From NCBI RefSeq assembly GCF_022701295.1, contig NZ_CP033204.1, positions 310,001 to 374,000 of the forward strand: a DNA stretch of 64,000 nucleotides, read 5' to 3'. Position numbers and translations under genes: made by a program. The notes beneath the pieces were generated by a model that was not told the origin of the DNA, ran no database searches, and worked only from the letters and a program-made list of their open reading frames with translations. Of the stretch, positions 25,555 through 32,853 are shown one piece after another (within the stretch, counting starts at the first letter, position 1; the number at the start of each line of letters is the position of its first letter). Source of the DNA: Sphingopyxis sp. YF1. Its GTDB lineage: Bacteria > Pseudomonadota > Alphaproteobacteria > Sphingomonadales > Sphingomonadaceae.

Positions 25555-25689
25555 ATCCTCCCTGTCGCGGAGCGATGGGGAGGTGGCAGCGCGAAGCGCT
25601 GACGGAGGGGCTTTAACGCGACGTCGCGGCCCCTCCACCACCGCCTGCGGCGGTGGTCCCCCTCCCTATGGCTTCGCCACAGGGAGGAT
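25555..25689. repeat. Palindromic repeat, family B (copy 2)
   Basis: It begins ATCCTCCCTGT and ends ACAGGGAGGAT, a perfect terminal inverted pair, with the inner motifs GGGGAGGTGGCAGC and CCCCTCCACCACC. Lies between the fibre-linked frame and the small adaptor gene. Confidence 0.85.
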
Positions 25690-25711
25690 CATGTGAGGGC
25701 GAGAGAATATC

Positions 25712-25990
25712 ATGCTGGTGATCAAGGACCCCGGAGCGCGGGTCGATTATGCGTTCGACTGGAGCGATGCCTATCCGGGCGGACCGGTGATCGTCGCGAG
25801 CGGCTGGACGGTGGTGCCCGCGGTCGCGGGCGGGGTGACGGTCGTGGCGGAAAGCCGCGACCTGCTGCGCTGCGCGGCGACGCTGGCGGGGGGCGTCGCG
25901 GGCGATGTCTATCGCGTCACCAACCGGGTGACGCTGAGCGACGGGCAGGTCGACGAACGGTCGATCGTGCTGCGGGTGGAGGAACGCTGA
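25712..25990 (+). CDS. Small phage fibre-tail adaptor-like protein
   Basis: A 92-residue protein of beta-sandwich type: VIKDPGARVDYAFDWSDAY, IVASGWTVVP, LAGGVAGDVYRVTNRVTLSDGQ, DERSIVLRVEE. This resembles the small proteins annotated as phage fibre-tail adaptors. Its stop shares one base with the next start (TGATG). An assignment by pattern only. Confidence 0.65.
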   Translation: MLVIKDPGARVDYAFDWSDAYPGGPVIVASGWTVVPAVAGGVTVVAESRDLLRCAATLAGGVAGDVYRVTNRVTLSDGQVDERSIVLRVEER

Positions 25991-26532
25991 TGATCGTCGG
26001 GATCGAGAAGGGCACGCCGCCGGTCGGCGTCGCCGAGGCGAAGGCATGGCTGCGGCTGGGGGCGGGGCAGGACGATGCGGTGGTCGCGGGGCTGATCCGC
26101 GCCGCGGTCGAGCTGTGCGAAGCCTTTACCGGGCAGATGCTGATCGCGCGGCGCGTGACCGAGGAGTTTCCTGCCGCGCCGGGGTGGGTTTCGCTGGCGC
26201 GGCGACCGGTGGTCGCGATCGAGACGGTGGCGGGCATGACCGGCGAGACGCTGGTCGCGCTGACCGGCGACGACTGGCAGCATGCGGTCGACCGCGACGG
26301 TGCGGCGCGACTGTCCATCGACGCGCCGGGCGATGCGGCGCGCATTCGCGTGACCTATCGCGCCGGACTGGCCGACGAGGCGAACGCGGTTCCCGAGGCG
26401 ATCCGCCAGGGACTGGTGCGGATGATCCAGCATCTGCACGAAGCGCGCGACGCGCCGGGGCAGGCGCCGCCGGCGATCGTCGCGGCGCTGTGGCAACCCT
26501 GGCGGCGGTTGTCGCTGGGCGCGGCGCGATGA
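25990..26532 (+). CDS. Head-tail connector protein (gp6-like adaptor, GTA g6-like)
   Basis: A 180-residue protein. The N-terminal GVAEAKAWLRLGAGQDDAVVAGLIRAAVELCEAFTG is the usual start of the HK97 gp6-like adaptors that sit under the portal. The C-terminal RVTYRAGLADEANAVPEAIRQGLVRMIQHLHEAR is the matching helix. Its stop overlaps the next start as ATGA. A separate gp10-like stopper (GTA g7) is not seen between it and the DUF3168 gene. Confidence 0.85.
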   Translation: MIVGIEKGTPPVGVAEAKAWLRLGAGQDDAVVAGLIRAAVELCEAFTGQMLIARRVTEEFPAAPGWVSLARRPVVAIETVAGMTGETLVALTGDDWQHAVDRDGAARLSIDAPGDAARIRVTYRAGLADEANAVPEAIRQGLVRMIQHLHEARDAPGQAPPAIVAALWQPWRRLSLGAAR

Positions 26533-26921
26533 GCAGCGCCGAGGCGGCGGTGCGCGCGCGGGCGCTGGCGGTGCTGAACGGCGACGCGGTGCTGGCAGGG
26601 CTGGTGCACGGGATATTCGACGGCGTGCCCGCGCGTGCGAGCGCGCCCCATGCGAGCGTCGGCGGCGCCGAAGGGAACGACTGGGGGACCAAGGACGTCG
26701 CGGGGCGCGAGGTGCGGCTGACGCTGGTGCTCGCGGGCGTCGGCGCCGCGGCCGGGGACGAAGCGGCAGGGCGGATCGAGGCGCTGGTGCCGGCGCTGCG
26801 CGGCGATGCGGGCGCGTGGCGGATCGTCGGCGCGCGCGTGGTGCGGACGCGCTTCGGCTTTGCGAAGGACGGCGGCTGGCGGCACGAAATGGTCGTGCGG
26901 TGCCGGTGTCTGGCAGGGTAG
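26529..26921 (+). CDS. DUF3168 tail-completion/terminator protein (GTA g8-like)
   Basis: A 130-residue protein with VRARALAVLNGDAVLAGLVHGIFDGVP, SVGGAEGNDWGTKDVAGREVRLTLVL and FGFAKDGGWRHEMVVRCRCL, the pattern of DUF3168 proteins. These close the end of the tail tube next to the head. Coupled to the connector gene by ATGA. Confidence 0.85.
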   Translation: MSSAEAAVRARALAVLNGDAVLAGLVHGIFDGVPARASAPHASVGGAEGNDWGTKDVAGREVRLTLVLAGVGAAAGDEAAGRIEALVPALRGDAGAWRIVGARVVRTRFGFAKDGGWRHEMVVRCRCLAG

Positions 26922-26965
26922 CGGGCCAGGGTGACGGTTTTGGGGTGGGGGGTGGACCAACTTCT

Positions 26966-27052
26966 ATTCCCGTTCGTGTCGAGCGAAGTCGAGACACCCC
27001 GAAGGCACGCTTTCCCGATGGGTGTCTCGACTTCGCTCGACACGAACGGGAT
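26966..27052. repeat. Long perfect inverted repeat, family C
   Basis: Arms of 32 bases (26968-26999 and 27020-27051) are exact reverse complements around a 20-base loop; each contains GTCGAGCGAAGTCGAGACAC. It lies between the 3' ends of the plus-strand DUF3168 gene and the minus-strand gene at 27357, and could stop transcription from both sides. Confidence 0.85.
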
Positions 27053-27090
27053 TACTGGACGAAATGTCCGCTTCTGGTCGCTTTCCGCCA

Positions 27091-27226
27091 ATCCTTCCTG
27101 TCGCGCAGCGATGGGGAGGGGGGCCGCTGCCGCAGGCGGTGGTGGAGGGGCCGCGAGGTCGCGTCCTTTGCCCCTCCGTCAGCGTTTCGCGCTGCCACCT
27201 TCCCATCGCTGCGCGGCAGGGAGGAG
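27091..27226. repeat. Palindromic repeat, family B (copy 3)
   Basis: Begins ATCCTTCCTGTCGCGCAGCG and ends GCAGGGAGGAG, with inner GTGGTGGAGGGGCC and CCCCTCCGTCAGCG segments. Compared with copies 1 and 2 the inner part is inverted. The following 27227-27356 holds nothing that I can name. Confidence 0.75.
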
Positions 27227-27356
27227 CGGCTGACCGCTTCCGGTCGATTTCGATCCTTGTGTTCGATCGGCGGCGCATCACCGGGACGGGCGGAGGCGGA
27301 GCCGTCGATGGAGGCTGCCCGTTCCGGTTACGGATAGTCCCTGTTGCGCGCGCGGA

Positions 27357-27692
27357 TCACTCGCCCGGCAGGGTGTTGCTCGAGCTGTAGTCCTTGAACT
27401 TGTCGGTGAAGTTCGCGTGATAATCCTCGATCTGCATGTCGGCGTCGTCTTCGGCATTTTTCTGGCTGTCGCCGGCGGCGCGGCCGAAGGCGACCACGGC
27501 GGCGCGGAAGGCGTCGCGTTCGGCGCCGCAGGTCGATTTCACCGCCATTTCATATTCGGCCTCGGCCATCTTGTCCTGGAGCGACTTCTTCATGTGGTCG
27601 CGCAGGCATTTGGTGAAGGCGGCGCGCGTCGTGTCGACGTTCGCGGTCGGCGCGGGCGCCATGGCGGCCAGAAGTATCGAAGCAATAAACAT
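27357..27692 (-). CDS. Small secreted protein on the opposite strand inside the GTA cluster
   Basis: A 111-residue protein with a signal peptide (MFIASILLAAMAPAPTANV). The mature part is helical and charged with two cysteines (FTKCLRDHMKKSL; VKSTCGAERDAFR). GGGGAG precedes the ATG at 27692. It is the only minus-strand gene among the head-tail genes and splits head (g8) from tail (g9) genes, so it may be a moron-like or host gene. No family recognised. Confidence 0.65.
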   Translation of the reverse strand: MFIASILLAAMAPAPTANVDTTRAAFTKCLRDHMKKSLQDKMAEAEYEMAVKSTCGAERDAFRAAVVAFGRAAGDSQKNAEDDADMQIEDYHANFTDKFKDYSSSNTLPGE

Positions 27693-27740
27693 CCTGCGAC
27701 TCCCCGATAACGCATGATTTTCTGTTGAGGAGATTAAACC

Positions 27741-28148
27741 ATGGCAATCGAAAATGGGAGCGCTTTTCTGCTCAGGATCGGCGACGGTGCGATGCCGCCT
27801 GCCTATACGACGATCGCCGGGCTGCGCACGACGCAATTGTCGGTGAACGGCGAGGCGGTGAACGTCACGACCAAGGATTCGGGCGGCTGGCGCGAGCTCT
27901 TGTCGGGCGCCGGGGTGCGATCGGTATCGGTGAGCGCGGCGGGGATCTTTACCGGGTCGGGCGCCGAGGTGCGGCTGCGCGGGCATGCGCTGTCGGGGAC
28001 GATCGATGCCTATGAGCTGGCGTTCGAGAGCGGCGAGCGGATGCAGGGGCGCTTTCTGGTGACGCGGCTCGACTATGCCGGCGATTACAACGGCGAGCGG
28101 CAATATACGCTGAATCTCGAAAGCAGCGGGCCGGTGGCGAGCCTGTGA
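27741..28148 (+). CDS. Major tail tube protein (GTA g9-like, TP901-1 type)
   Basis: A 135-residue protein with the tail-tube pattern AIENGSAFLLRIGDG, YTTIAGLRTTQLSVNGEAVNVTTKDSGGWRELLSGAG, FESGERMQGRFLVTRLDYAGDYNGE and YTLNLESSG. It polymerises into the siphovirus-type tail tube. Its stop overlaps the gp10 start as GTGA. Confidence 0.93.
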   Translation: MAIENGSAFLLRIGDGAMPPAYTTIAGLRTTQLSVNGEAVNVTTKDSGGWRELLSGAGVRSVSVSAAGIFTGSGAEVRLRGHALSGTIDAYELAFESGERMQGRFLVTRLDYAGDYNGERQYTLNLESSGPVASL

Positions 28149-28471
28149 GTGCGCGCGGGACGAGCGGCGCGAACGCGCTGCGCGGCGAGGCCGAATTGTG
28201 CGTCGACGGCGCGGTGCTGGTGCTGCGGCCGAGCTTTGCCGCGCTGGTCGCGGCGGAGGCCGAGCTGGGGCCGCTGTTCGCGCTGGTCGAGCGCGCGGCC
28301 GACGGACGGCTGGGGCTGGGCGAGTTGGCGAGCCTGTTCTGGCATTGCGTGCAGCGCCGCCCCGCGGGGCTGACGCGCGAGGCCGTGGGCGAAGCGGTGG
28401 TGGCGCAGGGACTGGCGGCGGTGACACCCGCGCTGCGCGTGCTGCTCGGGCAGATATTGTCGGGGCGATGA
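28145..28471 (+). CDS. GTA gp10-family protein
   Basis: A 108-residue protein. It matches the gp10 family pattern in GTA clusters: ALRGEAELCVDGAVLVLRPSFAALVAAEAELG, LGELASLFWHCVQRRP, LTREAVGEAVVAQGLA. It is probably a tail-assembly chaperone component (gpG-like) together with the next gene. GTG start overlaps the tail-tube stop; its own stop overlaps the next start as ATGA. Confidence 0.88.
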   Translation: MSARGTSGANALRGEAELCVDGAVLVLRPSFAALVAAEAELGPLFALVERAADGRLGLGELASLFWHCVQRRPAGLTREAVGEAVVAQGLAAVTPALRVLLGQILSGR

Positions 28472-28671
28472 CCCGATATTTCGCGGCGGCCGCGCTCCAG
28501 CTGTGCGGGGCGATGGCGCGCGTCGCGGGGTGGCGGCCCGACGATTTCTGGGCGGCGACGCCCGCCGATGTCGCGGCGGTGCTGGGCGGCTGGGCCGATG
28601 ACGGCGGCGATTCGGGGATCGACCGGGACGCGCTGGCGGCGATGATGGAGGCTTTTCCCGATGGCGGATGA
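28468..28671 (+). CDS. Tail-assembly chaperone, small (GTA g10.1-like)
   Basis: A 67-residue protein. YFAAAALQLCGAMARVAGWRPDDFWAATPADV is the pattern of the small phage tail-assembly chaperone of GTA clusters. It overlaps the upstream stop (ATGA) and the tape-measure start by 11 bases. Confidence 0.85.
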   Translation: MTRYFAAAALQLCGAMARVAGWRPDDFWAATPADVAAVLGGWADDGGDSGIDRDALAAMMEAFPDGG

Positions 28672-29230
28672 GATCGACGAGATGCTGGTGAGCGTGCGCG
28701 CCGACACGGGGGCCTTCCGGCGCGACGTGGCGGTGCTGCGTGCGGAGCTGGAGGGGCCGCTGGCGGCAGGCGCCGACGCCGCGGGGCGGCGGATCGAACA
28801 TGCGCTGACGCGTGCGATCGTCACCGGCAAGCTGGGTTTCGAGGATCTGAAGCGGCTCGCGCTGGCGGTGCTGGCCGATATCGCGCGCAGCGCGATCCAG
28901 AACGGCATCGGTGCCTTGCTCGGCGGCGGCGGGTTGTCGCAGGGCGGCGGCGGCGGAGGGCTGCTGGCGCTGGTGCAGGGGCTGTTCGGGGCGCCGGGGC
29001 GCGCGACGGGCGGTCCGGTGACGGCCGGGCGCGCCTATCGCGTCGGCGAACGCGGACCCGAGCTGTTCGTGCCGACCGCGAGCGGCCGGATCGAAGCGGC
29101 GGGCGTTGCGGTACGCAACATCGCGATCACGGTGAATGTGCGCGGCGAGACGGCAGGCGAACCGGCGCGGCTGGCGCAGACCGGGCGCCAGCTGGCGCGC
29201 GCGGTGCGGCGCGCGGTGGAGGCGGACTGA
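28661..29230 (+). CDS. Short tail tape-measure protein (GTA g11-like)
   Basis: A 189-residue protein. It has a helical N-terminus (TGAFRRDVAVLRAELEGPLAAGADAAGRRIEHALT), LAVLADIARSAIQNGIGALLGG, a glycine-rich stretch, and RATGGPVTAGRAYRVGERGPELFVPTASG, which is the hallmark C-terminal block of tape-measure proteins. The short length agrees with a short GTA tail. The stop shares a base with the next start (TGATG). Confidence 0.88.
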   Translation: MADEIDEMLVSVRADTGAFRRDVAVLRAELEGPLAAGADAAGRRIEHALTRAIVTGKLGFEDLKRLALAVLADIARSAIQNGIGALLGGGGLSQGGGGGGLLALVQGLFGAPGRATGGPVTAGRAYRVGERGPELFVPTASGRIEAAGVAVRNIAITVNVRGETAGEPARLAQTGRQLARAVRRAVEAD

Positions 29231-31590
29231 TGGGCTGGGCGCTCGTCGCGGCCGAGCCGCATCAGCGCAAGGGCTGGCTCAAGCGCTTCGACCCGCGTTT
29301 CTGGACGGTCGATTTCGCGCGGCCGATGATGGCGAGCGTGGTGACCACCGGCGCCACGTCGCTGCGCGTCGAGGCCGTGTTCCTGCGCAAGCAGGATCTG
29401 GCGGGGCTGATCTGGGAGGCGGTCGATCGCTGGGATCATCCGCTGCTCGGTTATGAGACCCGCCGCGATTTCCGGCATATTCTATTGACGTTTCGCTGGC
29501 GGTCGGGCGGGATCAAGCCGCTCGACGCGCTGCACGGGCCGACGCTGACGATCGAGGGGCGCGACGCGGCGGGCAGCCCGCGCGCCTGGTATGTGCGGCT
29601 GTGGAACTATGCCGAGGGGAGCGCCGAGGATGCGGTCGTCCGGCTCGATTTCGACGCGCTCGACGGGGGATTCATGCTGCCCGGCGAGGCCGACCGGGTG
29701 TGGGCGGGCGATATCGACCGGATGTTCGTGTCGCTGGTCGCGCCCGCCTATGACGGCGGCGAGGGGGTACTGGAGGCGGCGGCCGAGGGCTGGGCCGAAC
29801 TGAGCGGGATCGCGGCGAGCGGGTCGGGGTCGGTGCTGCCGGTCGGCGATGCGGTGCTGCCCGAACAGGATCCGGCGAAAGGCGGGCTGGGGATCGCGAA
29901 CGGTTATGACGATGTCTATCACCTGACCCCGGCGCGGGTGGTGCGGCAGATCGTGCAGCTGGGCTATCGCGGCGACGTCGTCCATTATGTCGGGATGAGC
30001 CATTTCATGCGGCTTGCGCGCGCCGGCGACGGGTTCGAGCCGGGCATCGCGGGCGGGCCGCTGAGCGGCCCGGCGGCGGCGTGGCACGCCGCCTTTGCGG
30101 CCGGATGCGCCGCGGCGGGGCTGGGGGTGATCTGGTCGCTGTCGTACGAATTGTTCGACGCCTATTGCCCGCCGGGCTGGAAACAGCGCGATGCGGCGGG
30201 CGCCCCGGCGCTGACCGGATGGGTGCCGCCGTCGACCTTGCTGTCGCCCGCGAACGGCGAGGCGATGGGGTGGCTGCAACTGGTCGCGCGGGCGTTCGTG
30301 GCCATCGCGGTCGCGGCGGGGTTGCCGGTGAAGTTCCAGGTCGGCGAGCCCTGGTGGTGGGTCAATCCCGGCGGCAGCCTCTGCGCCTATGACGCGGCGG
30401 CGAACGCCGCGCTGGGCGGGACGAGCGTCTCGATCCCCGACGTGCGCGGCGGGCTCGACGCGGGGCAGACGGCGATGCTCGACGCGCTGGGGGCGCTGCT
30501 CGCGGCTTCGACTAGCGCGCTGGTTGCCGCCGCGCGCGATGCCGCGGGGGCGGCGGATTTCACGAGCCATCTGCTCGTGTTCCTGCCGACGGTGCTCGAC
30601 CCCGCGGCGCCCGGGCTGCGGCGCGCCAATGTGCCGCTGGGCTGGGCGGCGCCGGCGTTCGATGTGCTGCAGCTCGAGGATTATGACTGGGTGACCGCGG
30701 GGCGCGGCGCCGAGACCGCGCCGGCGCGCGCGGCGATGGTCGCGCGGCTCGGCTACCCGGTCGACGCGCAGCATTATTTTTCGGGTTTCGTGCTGCTGCC
30801 CGAACAGCGCGGGCAATGGGAGGCGATCGCCGATGCCGCCGACGCGGCGCGGCGCGCGGGGGTGGCGCGGACGTTCGTCTGGACGCTGCCGCAGGTCGCG
30901 CGCGACGGCTTTGTGGCGTTCGACGAACGCGAGGACGGGGAGGGCGACATGCAGGCCTTCGACGCGGTCGATTTTCCGCTGGCGATCGGGCGCGAGGCGC
31001 TGGTCGTGACCGAATTTTCGACCCAGATCGTGAGCGCGCCGTCGGGGCACGAGCAGCGCGCGAGCGAATGGGCCGATGCGCGGATGCGCTACGATGCCGG
31101 GCCGGGGGTGCGCTCGGAGGCCGACGTGCGGGCGCTGGCCGATTTCTTTCGGGCGCGGCGCGGCGCGGCGCGGGCGTTCCGCTTCCGCGATCCGTTCGAT
31201 CACAGCTCGGCGGCCGATGGCGGACTGCCTGCGGCGGAGGACCAGATGCTGGGAACGGGCGACGGCAGCCGGCGGCAGTTCGCGCTGGTCAAGCGCTACG
31301 GCAGCGGCGACGCGGTGCAGGAGCGTATCGTTCATTTGCCGGTCGCGGGCAGTGTCCGCGTGTCGGTCGACGGCGTCGAAACCGCGGCGTTCATCGTCAC
31401 CGACGAGGGCGTGATCCTGCTCGACGCCGCGCCGGGGGCGGGGGTCGTGGTGCGCGCCGGGTTTCTGTTCGACGTCGCGGTGCGCTTTGCCGAGGACCGG
31501 CTCGAGGTGAGCCGCGCGACCTTTCTTGCCGGCGAGCTGGCGAGCGTCCCGCTGGTCGAGGTGCGCGCGCCGCATGGAGGCCCCGCGTGA
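29230..31590 (+). CDS. Distal tail protein with TIM-barrel domain and C-terminal DUF2460 (g12-like fusion)
   Basis: A 786-residue protein in three parts. Residues 1-215 form a beta-rich N-terminal domain (FRHILLTFRWRSGGIKPLDALHG). Residues about 225-565 look like a TIM barrel of glycoside-hydrolase type: DVVHYVGMSHFMRLA, GVIWSLSYELFDAYCPPGW, VKFQVGEPWWWVNPGG, FDVLQLEDYDWVTAG, with acidic residues in strand-end positions. Residues about 575-780 are DUF2460 (EFSTQIVSAPSGHEQRASEW; FFRARRGAARAFRFRDPFDH). The organisation recalls non-contractile tail sheath proteins that carry a TIM barrel. The Rhodobacter g12 is a DUF2460-only protein, so the barrel sits in a different gene here. Confidence 0.85.
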   Translation: MGWALVAAEPHQRKGWLKRFDPRFWTVDFARPMMASVVTTGATSLRVEAVFLRKQDLAGLIWEAVDRWDHPLLGYETRRDFRHILLTFRWRSGGIKPLDALHGPTLTIEGRDAAGSPRAWYVRLWNYAEGSAEDAVVRLDFDALDGGFMLPGEADRVWAGDIDRMFVSLVAPAYDGGEGVLEAAAEGWAELSGIAASGSGSVLPVGDAVLPEQDPAKGGLGIANGYDDVYHLTPARVVRQIVQLGYRGDVVHYVGMSHFMRLARAGDGFEPGIAGGPLSGPAAAWHAAFAAGCAAAGLGVIWSLSYELFDAYCPPGWKQRDAAGAPALTGWVPPSTLLSPANGEAMGWLQLVARAFVAIAVAAGLPVKFQVGEPWWWVNPGGSLCAYDAAANAALGGTSVSIPDVRGGLDAGQTAMLDALGALLAASTSALVAAARDAAGAADFTSHLLVFLPTVLDPAAPGLRRANVPLGWAAPAFDVLQLEDYDWVTAGRGAETAPARAAMVARLGYPVDAQHYFSGFVLLPEQRGQWEAIADAADAARRAGVARTFVWTLPQVARDGFVAFDEREDGEGDMQAFDAVDFPLAIGREALVVTEFSTQIVSAPSGHEQRASEWADARMRYDAGPGVRSEADVRALADFFRARRGAARAFRFRDPFDHSSAADGGLPAAEDQMLGTGDGSRRQFALVKRYGSGDAVQERIVHLPVAGSVRVSVDGVETAAFIVTDEGVILLDAAPGAGVVVRAGFLFDVAVRFAEDRLEVSRATFLAGELASVPLVEVRAPHGGPA

Positions 31591-32414
31591 CGATGCCGGC
31601 GGCGCCCGGCTGGCTGCGCGAAGAGCTGGTGACGCTCGCCTGGTGCTGGCGGCTGGCGCGGCGCGACGGGGTGGTGGTCGGGCTGACCTCGCACGACCGC
31701 GACCTGGTGATCGCGGGCACGCGATACCGCGCGGCGCCGGGGATGAAACCCTCGGCGATCGAGACAAGCGACAGCCTCGACGCCGGGACGATGGATATCG
31801 AGGGGGCGGTGTCGAGCGCAGCGCTTGCGGCGGCCGACCTCGACGCCGGGCGCTGGGACGGCGCCGAACTGGTGCTGATGGTTGCCGACTGGACCGCGCC
31901 CGATGTCGACCCCGTGGTCGTGGCGCGCGGCGAACTGGGCCCGGTCGAGCGGCGCGGAGGGGGGTTCAGCGCCGAATTGCAAGGGGTGACGCGGCGACTC
32001 GACGCGCCGGTGTGCCCCGCGACCGCGCCCGCGTGCCGCGCGACATTGGGCGACCGCGCGTGCCGGATCGACCTGGCCCCGCGCACGCATGTCCGGCGCG
32101 TCGTGGCGGTCGCCGGGCGCCGCGTGACGCTCGACGCGCCGGTCACGGCGGGGACGCTGGCGTTCGGCGAACTGATGTGGATCGAGGGGCGCGCGTGCGG
32201 CCTCGCGTCGCCGGTGATCGCCGACGACGGGCTGCGGCTCGACCTTGCCGAGGTGCCGGGGGTGCTGCCGGCGCTGCCTGCGCGCGTGCGGCTGACCGAG
32301 GGCTGCGACCGGCAGCTTGCGACGTGCCGGACGCGCTTCGGCAATGCGATCAATTTCCGCGGCGAGGCGCATCTGCCGGGCAACGACCTGCTGACGCGCT
32401 ATCCGGGTGGATGA
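31587..32414 (+). CDS. DUF2163 baseplate hub protein (GTA g13-like)
   Basis: A 275-residue protein. LVTLAWCWRLARRDGVVVGLTSHDRDL opens it, followed by DSLDAGTMDIEGAVSS and a cysteine-rich region (PVCPATAPACRATLGDRACRIDL; EGCDRQLATCRTRFGNAINFRGEAHLPGNDLL), typical of DUF2163 and its C-terminal cysteine motif. It forms the hub ring under the distal tail protein. I chose GTG 31587 (overlap GTGA with a GGAGG site); ATG 31593 in frame is an alternative. Confidence 0.88.
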   Translation: MTMPAAPGWLREELVTLAWCWRLARRDGVVVGLTSHDRDLVIAGTRYRAAPGMKPSAIETSDSLDAGTMDIEGAVSSAALAAADLDAGRWDGAELVLMVADWTAPDVDPVVVARGELGPVERRGGGFSAELQGVTRRLDAPVCPATAPACRATLGDRACRIDLAPRTHVRRVVAVAGRRVTLDAPVTAGTLAFGELMWIEGRACGLASPVIADDGLRLDLAEVPGVLPALPARVRLTEGCDRQLATCRTRFGNAINFRGEAHLPGNDLLTRYPGG

Positions 32415-32841
32415 CCCCGGCCGCCGCGCCTTTGCGGCGGCGCGGGGCATGATCGGCGTACGGTTCCGGCCGCAGGGGTGCGACCCCGCGACGGGGCTAG
32501 ACTGCGCCGGGCTGGTGTGGACGGCCTATGCCGCGGCGGGGGTGCGGCTGGTGCGACCGGCCGCCTATCCGCTGCGCGGCTGGCCGCGGGCGCGGGTCGA
32601 GGCGGCGCTCGCCGCGGCGGGGTTCGCGCCGGCCGGGGGCGCGGCGCGCGCCGGCGACGTCGCGCTGATCGCGCTGGCGGCGGGGCAGTTTCATCTGGGG
32701 CTGATCGGCGACGCGACCTTCGTGCATGCGCACGCGGGGCTGCGGCGGGTGGTCGAGACCCCGCTCGACGCGGCGGTGCGGGCGGCCCCGCGGTGGCGGC
32801 TGCCGCGCGACGGCCCGCGAAATGGCGCAACATCATTTTGA
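32407..32841 (+). CDS. NlpC/P60 cell-wall peptidase (GTA g14-like)
   Basis: A 144-residue protein with the NlpC/P60 triad: Cys33 in GLDCAGLVW, His96 in GQFHLGLIG, and a third polar residue at His107. In GTA particles this tail peptidase helps to open the recipient's peptidoglycan. The GTG start overlaps the DUF2163 stop region by eight bases. Confidence 0.9.
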   Translation: MDDPGRRAFAAARGMIGVRFRPQGCDPATGLDCAGLVWTAYAAAGVRLVRPAAYPLRGWPRARVEAALAAAGFAPAGGAARAGDVALIALAAGQFHLGLIGDATFVHAHAGLRRVVETPLDAAVRAAPRWRLPRDGPRNGATSF

Positions 32842-32853
32842 AGGGACAGCGGC

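Noticed and set aside
29482..31767. A minus-strand open frame of 761 residues within the tail genes
   Set aside because: Antisense shadow of the TIM-barrel/DUF2460 gene; no recognisable domain, and the plus strand is clearly coding.
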